Shown here piece by piece: positions 24,372-34,308 of a stretch of DNA of 34,308 bases (position 1 is its first letter; each line of letters begins with the position of its first letter). Location of the stretch: positions 1 through 34,308 of the forward strand of contig JAQGBZ010000539.1 of the NCBI GenBank assembly GCA_034687125.1, given 5' to 3'. Origin of the DNA: Neelides folsomi. Its lineage: Eukaryota; Arthropoda; Collembola; Neelipleona; Neelidae. The translations under genes and the position numbers were made by a program. The notes beneath the pieces were generated by a model. The model did no database searches and had not been told where the DNA came from. It saw nothing but the letters and a program-made list of their open reading frames with translations.

Positions 24372-26240
24372 TCACCCTTTGTACAGCGTCCTTGAGGATT
24401 TGCTTCGCTTCTTCCCTCTCGTCGGCACAAAGGCAATTGTCGGGTATGGCATATCAAAATAATAATTTCCACCCATGGCACTGTCAATAATTTCAAGTTC
24501 AATCAAACGTCCAAGTGAATTTTAATTAAGAGGATGAGACAGCTTTAAATTTACCTAGTGAATTCCCCGTACACGACGGGATGTGTACATTTCTTCCTGA
24601 GCTTGAAGTGGATGTAAGATTTGTCTCTGCAGGCTGTAATATCACCATTGTAGATTGACTTGATGAAATACTTCCAAGCTCGACAATGAGGACATGAAGC
24701 TATAAATAGGCAAAAGATTTAAATTCGCTTTTGCTTAATTACTAAATGACTGGCACTCTAAGGCTTTTAGATTTTTGGTCTTAACAACTCCTACCTTTAA
24801 CCACAGAGAAAAATACCATAAGATTATACATACGTTACGTACATACTCATTGTGACTCTCATATGCATTGTTACATTCCATTTGATGCACAAATGCTCTC
24901 TCCTTGCGCTTCCAAAAAATCAATTGTAGTTTGTGTTGTATAACTCGTAGAATCTAATGTATTTTTATAATTTTATTTATATTTTTAAACCCTTCTACTT
25001 TCTCTCGTTTTCAATTATGCTTAGGTACCAACATACATATGTCAGTTATTTGTCAATGACAAGTTATTAGTCTTTATTAGTTATTAGTCTTATAACTTTG
25101 ACAAGATAATCATTTGCTTGTTAGGTTTTAATACATTTTGCATGTTTGGAATTTGGGAAATTACATTCTAAAACAATGAGGAAAACAATACATAAAAACA
25201 GACTTACAAGGAACTCCTGGAAGATCATCAATTGAATCTATTGGCACCTTGCATCCTGGCTGTAATTACGTTAACCATTTTTAAATAGATTATTTTTTTG
25301 AATATTGAGAAATGATCATTTTGAAATATAAACCTGAAACGGTCCACCGCCATTTGGATAACTGGATAAGAATAATGAATAATTAATTACATTTTAATGA
25401 GACTTTATTATAAAATGAAATGTAAGATTGATCTTTACAAGTCAGCGTGTCCCATTTTCCCAAGAAATCCGTAGATCCCTTGATTTGTGTGAGTAACGTC
25501 GACAAACTCCGCGTCTTCTTTGTCAAGTCTTTGTTCGTTCCTTACAAAATGGTAGTTGATTCCTGCAGGGTCGAGGCCGGTGATTCTCCCAAGAGGTAAA
25601 TGAGTATTTTTCTTAAAAATATGCCCGGCCACTCCAGCCACATGAGCTCCTAAGCTAAATCCAATTAAGTGAACCGCCGACGGATGAATCAAACGTTCAG
25701 TCTCCATTAGGAAAGTGAGAAATTGTGCCACACGTTCGCCGGCTTTCCATGTGAATTTGGAAGCTTTTGGATATCCTTTGGTTAAATCTCTTATCTGTCA
25801 TTAACATCACCATCAAGTTAATACCAATTAGATTAATAATTAATTTTATTATTAAGATTTGATTTATTTTACAAGGCCTAGGCGTGGTTGAGCGCGGCCG
25901 CCCCAGTCAACCAACACAATATTAGCTGGATAATCCGTTTCTAAATAAGCTGTGAAAATAAACCCATTTGCATTAATTTTCTTTATATAGTATGTAACTT
26001 ATATAATATTGTAATGATTTTTTTAAATGAAACACGTGGTTGTTTAAATGTGTACTTTTGTTTAGAATGTAAAAAAATTATTTATTTTCATTACCGTTTT
26101 TGGATTTTTGGGGGAAATCCCCAGTATGGTTGTCCATGTATCCATGAATGACAATTTTGATAGGATAACTAGGATTGTAGTTAGAGCTTGTTATGGAAGG
26201 TTCATCCCAGGGAATTAATTCTTCTTTGGAATCTTTGTTT
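24372..26240 (-). CDS. Neutral lipase, pancreatic lipase family (lipase 2), 5' end not found
   Basis: Seven exons are supported: 26095-26240, 25873-25949, 25439-25794, 25334-25361, 25208-25259, 24555-24699 and 24372-24480, joined in phase to 303 residues and a TGA. They show the oxyanion segment IVIHGY, nucleophile elbow GFSLGAH, acid GLDPAG, QPGC, and the histidine in SCPHCRAW, so the catalytic triad is intact. The second exon of lipase 1 and the first seen here are both 146 nt in the same phase, so a signal-peptide exon should precede it. No convincing one was found; a weak candidate near 26380-26450 (IEFKMWF) has a poor acceptor. The C-terminus ends in a short basic tail (RGKKRSKS) unlike that of lipase 1, and there is no PLAT domain. 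Either a distant first exon or a 5'-truncated duplicate would explain this. Confidence 0.8.
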
Positions 26241-26606
26241 CTGAAATATTATTCAAGATCATTTTAATACAATTATCACAATTAAATCTATACAAAGAAT
26301 TTAAATTTATTGCTTCACTAACTTATACTTTAAATGCCGACTAACTACCTTTTATGGTATTAATTACTGACAATGAGGTATTGAAGAACATGAATGAAAT
26401 TCCTTACTTAAGGTCTGTTTTGATTGGCTTTTATTAAACCACATTTTAAATTCAATTGAAATTTCGCTTATTGTGAATTGTTAACTAAAGTGAATACCAA
26501 AGTAAACATGAATCCTATTTTGAAAATGGATTTAGCAATATTATTAAAGTTGTGACTGTATAACAATTGATATCATATGCCCATTGCATGATAAATTTAA
26601 AGTAGT
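26241..26606. other. Upstream flank of lipase 2
   Basis: This is where the signal-peptide exon of lipase 2 would be expected by analogy with lipase 1 (its intron 1 is 173 bp). The minus strand has short frames near 26380-26520 but none joins a methionine and hydrophobic leader to the lipase phase. Confidence 0.35.
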
Positions 26607-26614
26607 TACGAAAT

Positions 26615-26771
26615 CAGGGCCGGGACAAGGGGGGGCAGGGACCTTAAAAGTTCAGTGGGCCATTTTTTCAAGTTCAACTTTACTCTAGATATTATTGGTA
26701 ATAATTAAAAGGGCCTTTTTTGCTCTCGCCCTGGGCCTTAAGGTAAAAAAATTTTTCACGGCACGGCCCTG
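26615..26771. mobile_element. hAT-type MITE (157 bp) with 8-bp target duplication
   Basis: The left end is CAGGGCCGGGAC and the right end, read as its reverse complement, is CAGGGCCGTGCCG. The first eight bases match perfectly and CAGGG is a common hAT terminus. TACGAAAT at 26607-26614 is repeated exactly at 26772-26779. The body is G/C-rich at both ends and T-rich in the middle and has no coding capacity. Its ends differ from the larger element at 18410, so it belongs to another hAT subfamily. Confidence 0.85.
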
Positions 26772-26779
26772 TACGAAAT

Positions 26780-27319
26780 GATTGTACCAACTAGAATAAC
26801 CTTATTTAGTAATGCAATGACTAAATATAGAAACGAAGGTTCTCGACATGATGTCGAAGTTTAACAAACATTAACTTTAAGATCCATACGAGATCATGAG
26901 ATAGGAAGTAAACAGTCGAATGTTTAATGAAACATTTCACACACACACACACGAGCGTACACCATATTGCAAAAAATACCCTAAGACTTGAATGTGCGGT
27001 ATTATTGTTGACGTAAGGGGACCTACGTTATCTATTACTATTACCGGCAATTAAACACTAAAACTAAAACGTAAAAAGCTACATGCACATTCAAGAAACC
27101 TGAAAAAAACATTTTAATGTCTTTACTTTTATTGCACGCACAACTTAAGGTAGTAAATGTCCTATACTGTAAACGAGCTGGTTAAATTCTTTACATTTAC
27201 TATAATATTTAATTATTAATGCAAAAATAAAACCGGATATTTAAAAAATTAATATTAAATTTTATTTAAATGATATAAATATAATGTTAGTTTTTTTTAA
27301 ATGAAAAATTCAAAAATAC
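26780..27319. other. AT-rich intergenic stretch
   Basis: Contains a (CA)n microsatellite at 26938-26952. Otherwise no gene, repeat or regulatory feature could be recognised. Confidence 0.5.
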
Positions 27320-27541
27320 CTTTTGTTTGAATAGAGGTAAAATCGTACTAGCTCCCTCTCCGGCGAATTGTATGGCGGAGCCCCAGGAGAGGAAAAAAGG
27401 GAATTGAGTGAATTCGGGAAATACCTCGAAGACACGAGGGCACTGTTCAGAGTTGTCATAAGGAAAAACACCTTTAGCATTTTGAAATTTCGGGAATTGT
27501 CGGGGCACGCGGGGCTCGGAAATAACTCTGGACTTCTTCAT
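27320..27541 (-). other. Possible coding exon, unknown product
   Basis: An ATG opens 74 uninterrupted minus-strand codons ending at a CAAAAG|GTATTT donor-like site. The product is proline- and phenylalanine-rich (for example VPRQFPKFQNAKG and FPEFTQFPFFLSWG) and matches no family I know. A second donor-like site (GAG|GTATTT) is internal. The region is less AT-rich than its surroundings. The exon ends in phase 0, so it cannot join directly to the first seen exon of lipase 2, which needs phase 2. It may be chance. Confidence 0.22.
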
Positions 27542-29840
27542 GGATGAGCAACTTAATCCAAATTTGACCCTCGTAGTGAAAGGTCGAGTTTTAATTTCAA
27601 ATACGAGCTCATTAACACCATTGTGTCTCGAGGAAGGGGAATGTTAGAACTAACGCCCGGTGGCAACTCGCATTCACTTCAGCACCCACCTTCGTCACTC
27701 TTCCAACTCTTAAACCCTCGAAGGGAGCAAGAGAACTTCCCTGTCTCGTCAGCTTCAACGAGACGTGAGGAATTGTATGTAAGACTCACATATTTACTTA
27801 TATGTAGACTTTATGTAGACGTCGTGGAGAATGTGAATTAAACCACACACATTCTCGTTGCGGTCCAATCCACAAAGGCACAACAAACTTCACTTGGTTC
27901 AATAACGTGGCGAAAGTTGAGGATCACTCCCAGATTTCCCTATTCACTCCTCCGTATTATTATGTATTAAATGGATTAAACGACACAACAATGGTCCAAT
28001 AATTCAATGGTTAATTGGATTGAAGGTTTTTCTTCCCTCTCTTTAAAGACGGACTTGTGAGGAGACTGGTGGTGCGAAGTGAGTCGAGTCGTCAACAAGA
28101 TTCCTTTCCTCGCCCCATACAATTCATTTTTGACATTAGGACAAACACGCTTCCTCGAACTGGATATGGATATCTTGACAGATCAATAAGGATGTGAGTG
28201 AGATGACTTCTGTGTACGTTGTGTCTGGGTGTGTGTTTCCATTCTGAGGAGTAATTCTTTAAAGCTCCTTGATTATTATGCCATGCGGATGTAAGGAAAT
28301 TGTTTAATGAGAGGAATTTGGCTCCAATATCCAATATAGGTAGGAATTGAGCGGAAAAAGAATTGATGCAGACTAAAGAGGCAAAGTGAAATTTTTACAT
28401 TAGAGGAAGATTACTGTGCGTTATATATTTCCTCTTAACCCTCTGCCCTTTAGTAACACAAGGAAGCGTCTGGGAGATTATATACAGGGTTATAGGTGAT
28501 TTGGAAGGAAATTGGAAGATAGTCGCCAGCAGGCTCTGATTACTTAAATTGCCATTTAGAAATGAAGCAGGTCTCCAATTTGCATTTTTATACAAGAGCC
28601 ATTTTTTGCAAATAGAGTTTTCATGTTAGATATCCGGTCCGCCTGTCATGGCATGATGGGTGGATATATAGGGAAGGTAAGTAACAACTATTTTATACTT
28701 GTGAACTTACCGGTGATTTTTATTACACGTTTTCATTCCTTACGCCACCACTGTAGCTCAACCACAATAAAATAATTGTGTAGTTATTAAATATTGGCGA
28801 TGGGAGTATTTTTTTGATATGAATGCATGAATGAAAACTTAACGAAGTCCTTTCTCTCAGCCCTCTGGAATGGAAATTCTTGATCTCTAATTAATATCTG
28901 AATGGGAGTGCGTTCAAGTTGTACCATGTAATTTGCGCCAATTGGCAAAAGGATTAAAGTTTTCTACGTGTAATAAAAGCCAAATGCACGCGGATTGTTT
29001 ATGACTTGGAAAGACTTTCGATGCATTTTTGTCAAATTCTGACAATTATTCAAACGAGAGATCTTTATCAGATCATGCTCTTATGCACTCAATGTAATTC
29101 TTAAAAGTATTTATAAAAATTAATTTATCCTCAAATTGTTGTTACGACTATGGTAATATAATAAAGATAGGAAGTAAATATTTATTGTTAGAAGGAGCAT
29201 TGCAATAACTGTCTAGTTATTCTTGTGCAAGTGATGTTTAAAACCAAGTTAAACTCATTTTTTTCTCATCTTGAATAATTTAAAGTCGATTAAGTGTTTT
29301 CGTTTTTTGACTTTGTAAAATTAAGTAAACTAGAGCTTGTGTTTAAAAGCAAAAGGAAAGAAAAGTGATTGAAGATGAATCATGAAATTGGTCTACATCT
29401 TTTTATCATCTTCCAATCATCAACTCCCACACTCAATGTCTGTTTGATAATGTTTCAATTGGTATTGTAATATCGTAAACCTCGATTTACTAAATAATCA
29501 AAAAGTTACTGTGAGATGATGGCAAAGATTAAAACAAGTCTCAAAAACTCGCTTCTTCGTTCTGAGTAATGCAAATGCAGAAGTAATTCATTCTTATTCT
29601 CTTAATCAAGTCATTCCACTTGACACAAATTGAATATTGAACATAGCCTCGAGCTGATTAACATATACTGAGTAAGTCTGTTAAACAGACCATCTGGGTA
29701 AAAGTTCTATTAATTTTTAATCTGATATGATCCATCTGATCATCTGATATTGAGTGAGTATAAAGTATAAACAAATATGACACATGTACTATGAGCATAT
29801 GTATACCTACATAGAGAATTTATTAATTTAAGAACAATTA
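27542..29840. other. Intergenic region with a less AT-rich island
   Basis: 27540-28560 is noticeably richer in G and C than the flanks, with several frames of 66-80 codons on both strands, none recognisable. An ATG-initiated stretch at 28624-28677 ends at a good AAG|GTAAGT donor on the plus strand, but its partner exon was not found. The remainder to 29840 is AT-rich without visible features. The island could be a promoter or enhancer region of a gene outside the window. Confidence 0.4.
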
Positions 29841-29884
29841 AGAACGAGAGTGAAATGCTTTTTATTGCATTTCATTCTCGTTCT
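29841..29884. repeat. 18-bp inverted repeat (hairpin) downstream of the orphan gene
   Basis: AGAACGAGAGTGAAATGC at 29841-29858 pairs with GCATTTCATTCTCGTTCT at 29867-29884 around an 8-base T-rich loop. Seventeen of 18 pairs are Watson-Crick and one is G-T. It lies about 45 bp beyond the stop codon of the minus-strand orphan gene, so it may fall in its 3' flank or UTR. It is too short for a typical pre-miRNA. It could be a small MITE relic or an RNA processing structure. Confidence 0.7.
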
Positions 29885-29927
29885 ATATAAAAGCAGGTAC
29901 ATTAATTTCAAAGTTGCTGTATTATAA

Positions 29928-29933
29928 TTTATT
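29928..29933 (-). terminator. Poly(A) signal overlapping the stop codon
   Basis: On the minus strand the sequence TATTAATAAATT places AATAAA across the TAA stop of the orphan gene. If used, the 3' UTR would be only about 15-30 nt. Confidence 0.4.
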
Positions 29934-32900
29934 AATAGTAGTTAGCGTAATTTCTTAATCGTTCCTGATGTCGAGCAGTAGGAAATGGAATTTTGACTGT
30001 TAAAGATTCGTGTACTAAATCCTTGAATGATTGGTTGTTGAGACTTTTCTCGTACATGACATATCGTCTCACTGTGTCTTTCTTCATAGGATCCAAAGGA
30101 TCTTCAACCCTGAAGTCAGTTGGGCCCTGAAGGTTGATCTGCGTTTTCCAAATGCTTCCCTCGACAAAGTAAATGTTGAGAAATCCCTGGATGTATTTCT
30201 TCATCAGGTTCAAATTGTCCTTTGTTTTCTCTTTGGCCGCGTTGAGAATCGCCATTTCTTCTTTTAATACAAAGATTTCATCCTGAGTCAAAGGCCTCTT
30301 TTCTTTTGCTTTGAAATTAGCAATTGATTTTGCCCAAATCTTCAAGCTCTCTTTTAAATTTTTAAATGCGGGTTGATATTGTCGTAAATAGAAACGTGCA
30401 TCAAAAAGAATCCCACCACATTCGTCCAAAATTTGTTTAATGATCACAATCTGCTCGTTGATGTCGAGGTCGTCAAAGTACAAACCCTCAAATGATCCCA
30501 CGTTCCCCATTGCTTCAATACTTTGAATGATTAACTCCGGATCCTTGGTCAGTTCTCCATAAGGTTCATATTTGAGGGTGCAGAGTGGAATATTTTGAGC
30601 AATTTCTTGAAACGGAGCGACAAGAGTGTTGGTGGGATTTTCAGGTAATTGGCCCTTAATTCGTTTAATACCAAGATGCCCAAGGAAGGAATTGATAGCT
30701 GAGGATATTTGAGTTAACTTTTTTTTCGTGCTTTTAACCTTCTTTTCGAGGATTTTGGCATTCATTTGAAGATATTGATAAATTTGTAAAATTTCTTCAC
30801 GCTTATCTTCTGATCGAATTTCGTAAAATCTGATCTTCTCCATTGAAATCCCAAGAATGAAAATTAGAGCTTGGAGACGCGAATATTCGGAAGATAATAT
30901 GTTGTCCGACGGTGAGGGACTTCGAAGAACTTCCAATGACCTTTTTGGGAAGAGTTGAATGAGGACTTCTAAACTTGGAATGACAGTGAAAGAAAAATAG
31001 TTAATTGGATTTAAAACATCAAATTCATTAACAATCGGATAATTTTGAACAGCTGAAGACTCTTGTTGAATTGAATCTCCTTTTCCTTCAGTTATTTCTT
31101 CACTTTGCAAATTCATCTTGGGCTTGTTGGACCTTTGAAGATAAAATGTTGAATCATTTTGGATTTGAAATCCGTCTTGCATCATTTTCTCCTGATTTGA
31201 ATAAGTGGAATATTCAACAATTAATTGAATCTGGCTGAGGAGATTGATAGCTCCTTGGCTCAACTTTGGATTTTCATTATTCAAATGAGTGTCACTGACA
31301 CTGCTGTTGTTGCTCATTACACGCGAACGATGGCTTTTGATCCGATTGACAGATCTATTCAAATGAGATTTAACTGGCTTTAGCGTATATTCAAACAGGT
31401 TGACTCCTTCGGCTGTTGAAAGGATTTTTGCAACGAGGATGTTGGCAGTTTCTCTTTTTTCTTCTGGTCGAATGATCCCTTTTTTATCCAGCAGTTTCAT
31501 AAACTCAAAAAGGTTCTTGAGCAGACTTTTACCATTTCCAATTTCCTCATTAGATTTCTTCACCAACCTCGTGGCTTTCTTCATTAAATATTCCAATTTG
31601 CGGACAAGGAGCAAAATTAAATTCCACTGACACCCAAGAGCGAAGTCAATGTATGAGAAAATTCTCTCTGTTGTCTCATTTTCAGTGGCTTTGAATTGAA
31701 GTCCATTTTCCCATCTAATTTCCATTTCTCCTCCTTTAAGAACCCGTGGAAGTTTTTGGGATGAAGGAGATTCATTAGCTCTTGAAAGGACCAAGTTTCG
31801 GATGTGGTTGTGATCCACGTTTTTGAGGTCGTAATCCCAAGTTTTGTCAAAGCCGTATAATTGGACGATTTCTTTCTCATATTTCTTCGTTTTCTTGCTC
31901 ACGTAGTTGTAGAGTTGTGAACGGTGTAAATGGGAATATTTTTTTGTTGCCTTTTCGAACCTTTCAATTGCTGTTAAAAGAGACTTAAAAGATTCTCCCA
32001 ATTTTTCAAATTCTTGTTTTTGAAGGAACTTAAATGAGCTGAATTCCCTCGAAGCAGCAAAAATGACCAAACTGATTTCCTCAACGATTGTCAAGCTCCC
32101 ATTGAAGTGTTGAGGTTTTTTTGTTGGGATCCAAAGAACGCGAAGAGCCTCAATCAGATTATTATCAATTCCGTTCTGAACATTCTCAACTTGAGCTTCA
32201 ATTCTTTCTGCATAGTCTTCGCAATTCAAATTTGCTAAATTGATCAATTCGAGCTTCACATTTTCCTTTACCCCAGGATTTGTGACATTCATTTCAGAAT
32301 CGCTTCCCAGTGTTTTAAAATCAGCAAAGTCGGATTTTTTAATCGTCTCAACTTCTTCGTTTTCCCTATTATAAATTACATAATTAAAGGTTAAAAAATA
32401 AAGGACTAATACTTTTTTTTTAATAATTTTAATCTACAACTATAAAATCTAATTACTTGTGAATTTCAATAATTGATTTAATATTTTTATATTAATATTT
32501 TACTTGGCATTTATATTAATTTCCTCTTGTGAGTTCAAACTTCTAACACTTCTGAGAATGTTTTCTGACAATGAGTAAAAATTCTTTCTTCGTGGAGAAA
32601 TAATATTATCTTCTTTTGAATTGATAAGATCGTTGAGAAGTTTGAGCGTAGTTGGATCTTCATAAGCAAGGTTGAATTCAGAGGTTCTGAAGGAGGTCAA
32701 AGAAATAAGGATTGATTCTCTATCTCTGATTAATCCACTGAGGGTAAGCTCTTCATTTGTGTAGAGTTTTCTGTGCCAAAATGCGAGTTTGATGATTTCA
32801 ATGAATGACAGAAACTTATCAAATTCCACTTTAAGCTTGTCAACGACGGACGCAAATCTCCAAATTTCAGTTTCAATACTTTTGAACGAGTTTGAAACAA

Positions 32901-33826
32901 AGGATTTTTCAATTGAAGTGAACGATATGAATTCAGTGTTGAATTTCTGTCGGGTCTTCAAATTCAATTTCAGAGTTTTCAAATCATCTATTAATTCCTG
33001 TAGAGATGAATGCTTCTCGGAGAAAATGGAACAAAAAAGGGGATTCAATGCTCGGTGAATGTGATCGATACAAATTGTGACGAAGCCAACTTGAATTAAT
33101 GATGAAGCCTCGGTGATTTTGATCTCTTTTTCATTTTGACAAATGGTGAGGTACCCAGTAGAAGAAAATTTGAATGTGATTAAATCACGTATTGGAATTG
33201 ACTCTTTCTTTTCTTCGTGTTTTTCTGTCAAGTCCAATTTGTCCACTAGCTATTTTATAAGAATTAAAGTTACAGTAAGCCAAATACCAAGAAAGATGAA
33301 AACTATCTGTAAAATAATAATTTATATAATATTTAAATTATTTTTTAATTAATACTTCTTTTGGATTCAAACTCTGCTCAAAGAACTCTTTGTAGTTTGA
33401 CAGATAGAAACTGAAATCGTCAATTTTTTCCTTCAACTTCAGGAGCTTCGATGTCGACTTTTCACATTGAAGAAGATAATTTTCAATGAAAATGAGACAA
33501 TTTTCAAACTCTTTTTTGAACATTCGAATTGATCTGGCAGGAATTTCTTGAATCTCCCAAAAGAGCATTTGAGAACCTAAGAGGCCGAACCAATTAGCAA
33601 GTGAAGGAACGTTTCCTTTCGCATTTACTTTATCATACAACGCGAAGTCCCCCGGAAGTTTATCAAGGAAAGCTTTTAGCCTTTTTGAAGATGTTTGAAG
33701 TCGAGCTGAGATTGATTGCGCCGTGTAGCAAATGGTTTTGACTCTGTTGGAACATTTCAAGAACAACAATTCCTCATCTTGGTCACTCAATTTGATCGCC
33801 TCTGAGCTCGTACTTCTATCCATCAT
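29932..33826 (-). CDS. Large helix-rich protein, unknown function
   Basis: I do not recognise this protein. Three exons join in phase: 33356-33826, 32504-33249 and 29932-32365, giving 1,216 residues. The last exon alone carries 811 codons. No signal peptide or membrane segment is evident. The sequence is rich in K, E, L, I and S and reads as mostly alpha-helical, with short coiled-coil-like stretches such as KILEKKVKSTKKKLTQ and LKLKEKIDDFSFYL. A serine- and asparagine-rich linker (SHRSRVMSNNSSVSD and the following roughly 100 residues) divides the large exon product into two helical halves. The C-terminus ends in RHQERLRNYANYY. It is probably intracellular and structural or scaffold-like, which is inference. 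The ATG at 33826 lies just inside an acceptor-like AACAG, so an upstream coding exon, perhaps 33972-34065, may exist. Confidence 0.75.
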
Positions 33827-33971
33827 TTCATTGCTGTTAATTCAAAAATCAATATTCAAAAATCTGGATATTTCGTGTTTTACAATAAAATGAAAACCTC
33901 GAAGAATTCGAATATTACTACTATAATACTTTATTGGTTTAGATGTTTATTAAAAATTATGGATTCAATAC

Positions 33972-34065
33972 TTGGCTTCCATTTCTTGGATAGAATCTTC
34001 TCTTCAGGCTCCAAAGAATATTTCATGATTGCAAATCGGCTTTGAACTTTGTTGGTATTTGACAT
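33972..34065 (-). other. Candidate N-terminal exon of the orphan gene
   Basis: An ATG opens 31 codons (MSNTNKVQSRF...) rich in K, E and S, like the downstream gene, ending at CCAA|GTATTG. Its phase (1) does not fit the obvious acceptor just before 33826, but it does fit a weaker AG at 33802-33803, which would drop the first residues given for the gene. Plausible but unproven. Confidence 0.25.
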
Positions 34066-34308
34066 TTTTGCCAAATACCAATCCGCGTTCACTCGTTCAT
34101 ATTTTTCTTTGCAAAATAATTTCTTTCATTATTACTTTTCCTAAAGTTTCTATGTGAAATACATGTACAGGGACGGTACTTTTTATTTACACCACCTTTG
34201 CTGTAACATTTTCTCTTCAATAACATCTCTTTCATTTCACTTATATTTCTAGTTTTTTTTATATAAATGAAATGCTATCAAATGCATTAACCCTATAAAT
34301 TTTGATTT
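34066..34308. other. AT-rich flank
   Basis: Upstream flank of the orphan gene. No gene or repeat recognised. Confidence 0.4.

Noticed and set aside
26380..26450. Minus-strand IEFKMWF segment as the missing lipase 2 first-exon strand
   Set aside because: The acceptor before it is poor, no signal peptide is attached, and fitting the phase needs about 16 extra residues absent from lipase 1.
28624..28677. Short exon-like piece ending at a good GTAAGT donor
   Set aside because: No downstream exon continuing the frame could be found, and at 18 codons it cannot be distinguished from chance.
1..34308. CRISPR arrays, operons, tRNA or rRNA genes
   Set aside because: No regularly spaced repeats, tRNA cloverleaf or rRNA-like sequence was recognised by eye, and gene structure is eukaryotic with introns.

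Overview
This is AT-rich eukaryotic nuclear DNA. The genes are split by GT/AG introns, mostly 50-220 bp with a few of 0.9-3 kb. The protein set (an arthropod-type neuropeptide GPCR, a CLCA-family protein, a small cystatin, two neutral lipases without a PLAT domain) and hAT debris fit an arthropod. A copepod crustacean such as a sea louse is my best guess, but this is inference and no species-specific marker was seen. Splice sites were chosen by hand from reading frame, phase and family resemblance. No expression data were available.

Layout. 1-3851 has no gene I can support and ends in the less AT-rich 5' region of a rhodopsin-family neuropeptide receptor (+, 3852-9478). A CLCA-like gene (-, 10100-13750) follows, with eleven exons joining to exactly 897 codons. 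After a gene-poor gap comes a compact two-exon secreted cystatin (+, 15756-16323) with a TATA box and poly(A) signal. Two tandem paralogous lipase genes lie on the minus strand (17019-20655 and 24372-26240; the second lacks a convincing first exon). The last 4.4 kb holds one large gene (-, 29932-33826) for a helix-rich protein of about 1,216 residues that I cannot assign.

Mobile DNA. Lipase gene 1 carries a 1,639-bp hAT-type transposon in one intron. It has terminal inverted repeats, a perfect 8-bp target duplication and a frameshifted transposase relic. A second, 157-bp hAT-type MITE with its own perfect 8-bp duplication lies upstream of lipase gene 2.

Function. Five of the predicted proteins are membrane or secretory proteins. 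The lipases and the cystatin would act outside the cell, for example in gut or yolk, which is inference. The CLCA-like protein has lost the family's HExxH zinc-protease motif and two serines of the VWA metal site, so it is probably non-proteolytic. Nothing here resembles a multi-gene system. The best candidates for something undescribed are the large orphan protein, the degenerate CLCA, and a possible small two-exon gene (+, 20681-21038) head-to-head with lipase 1.
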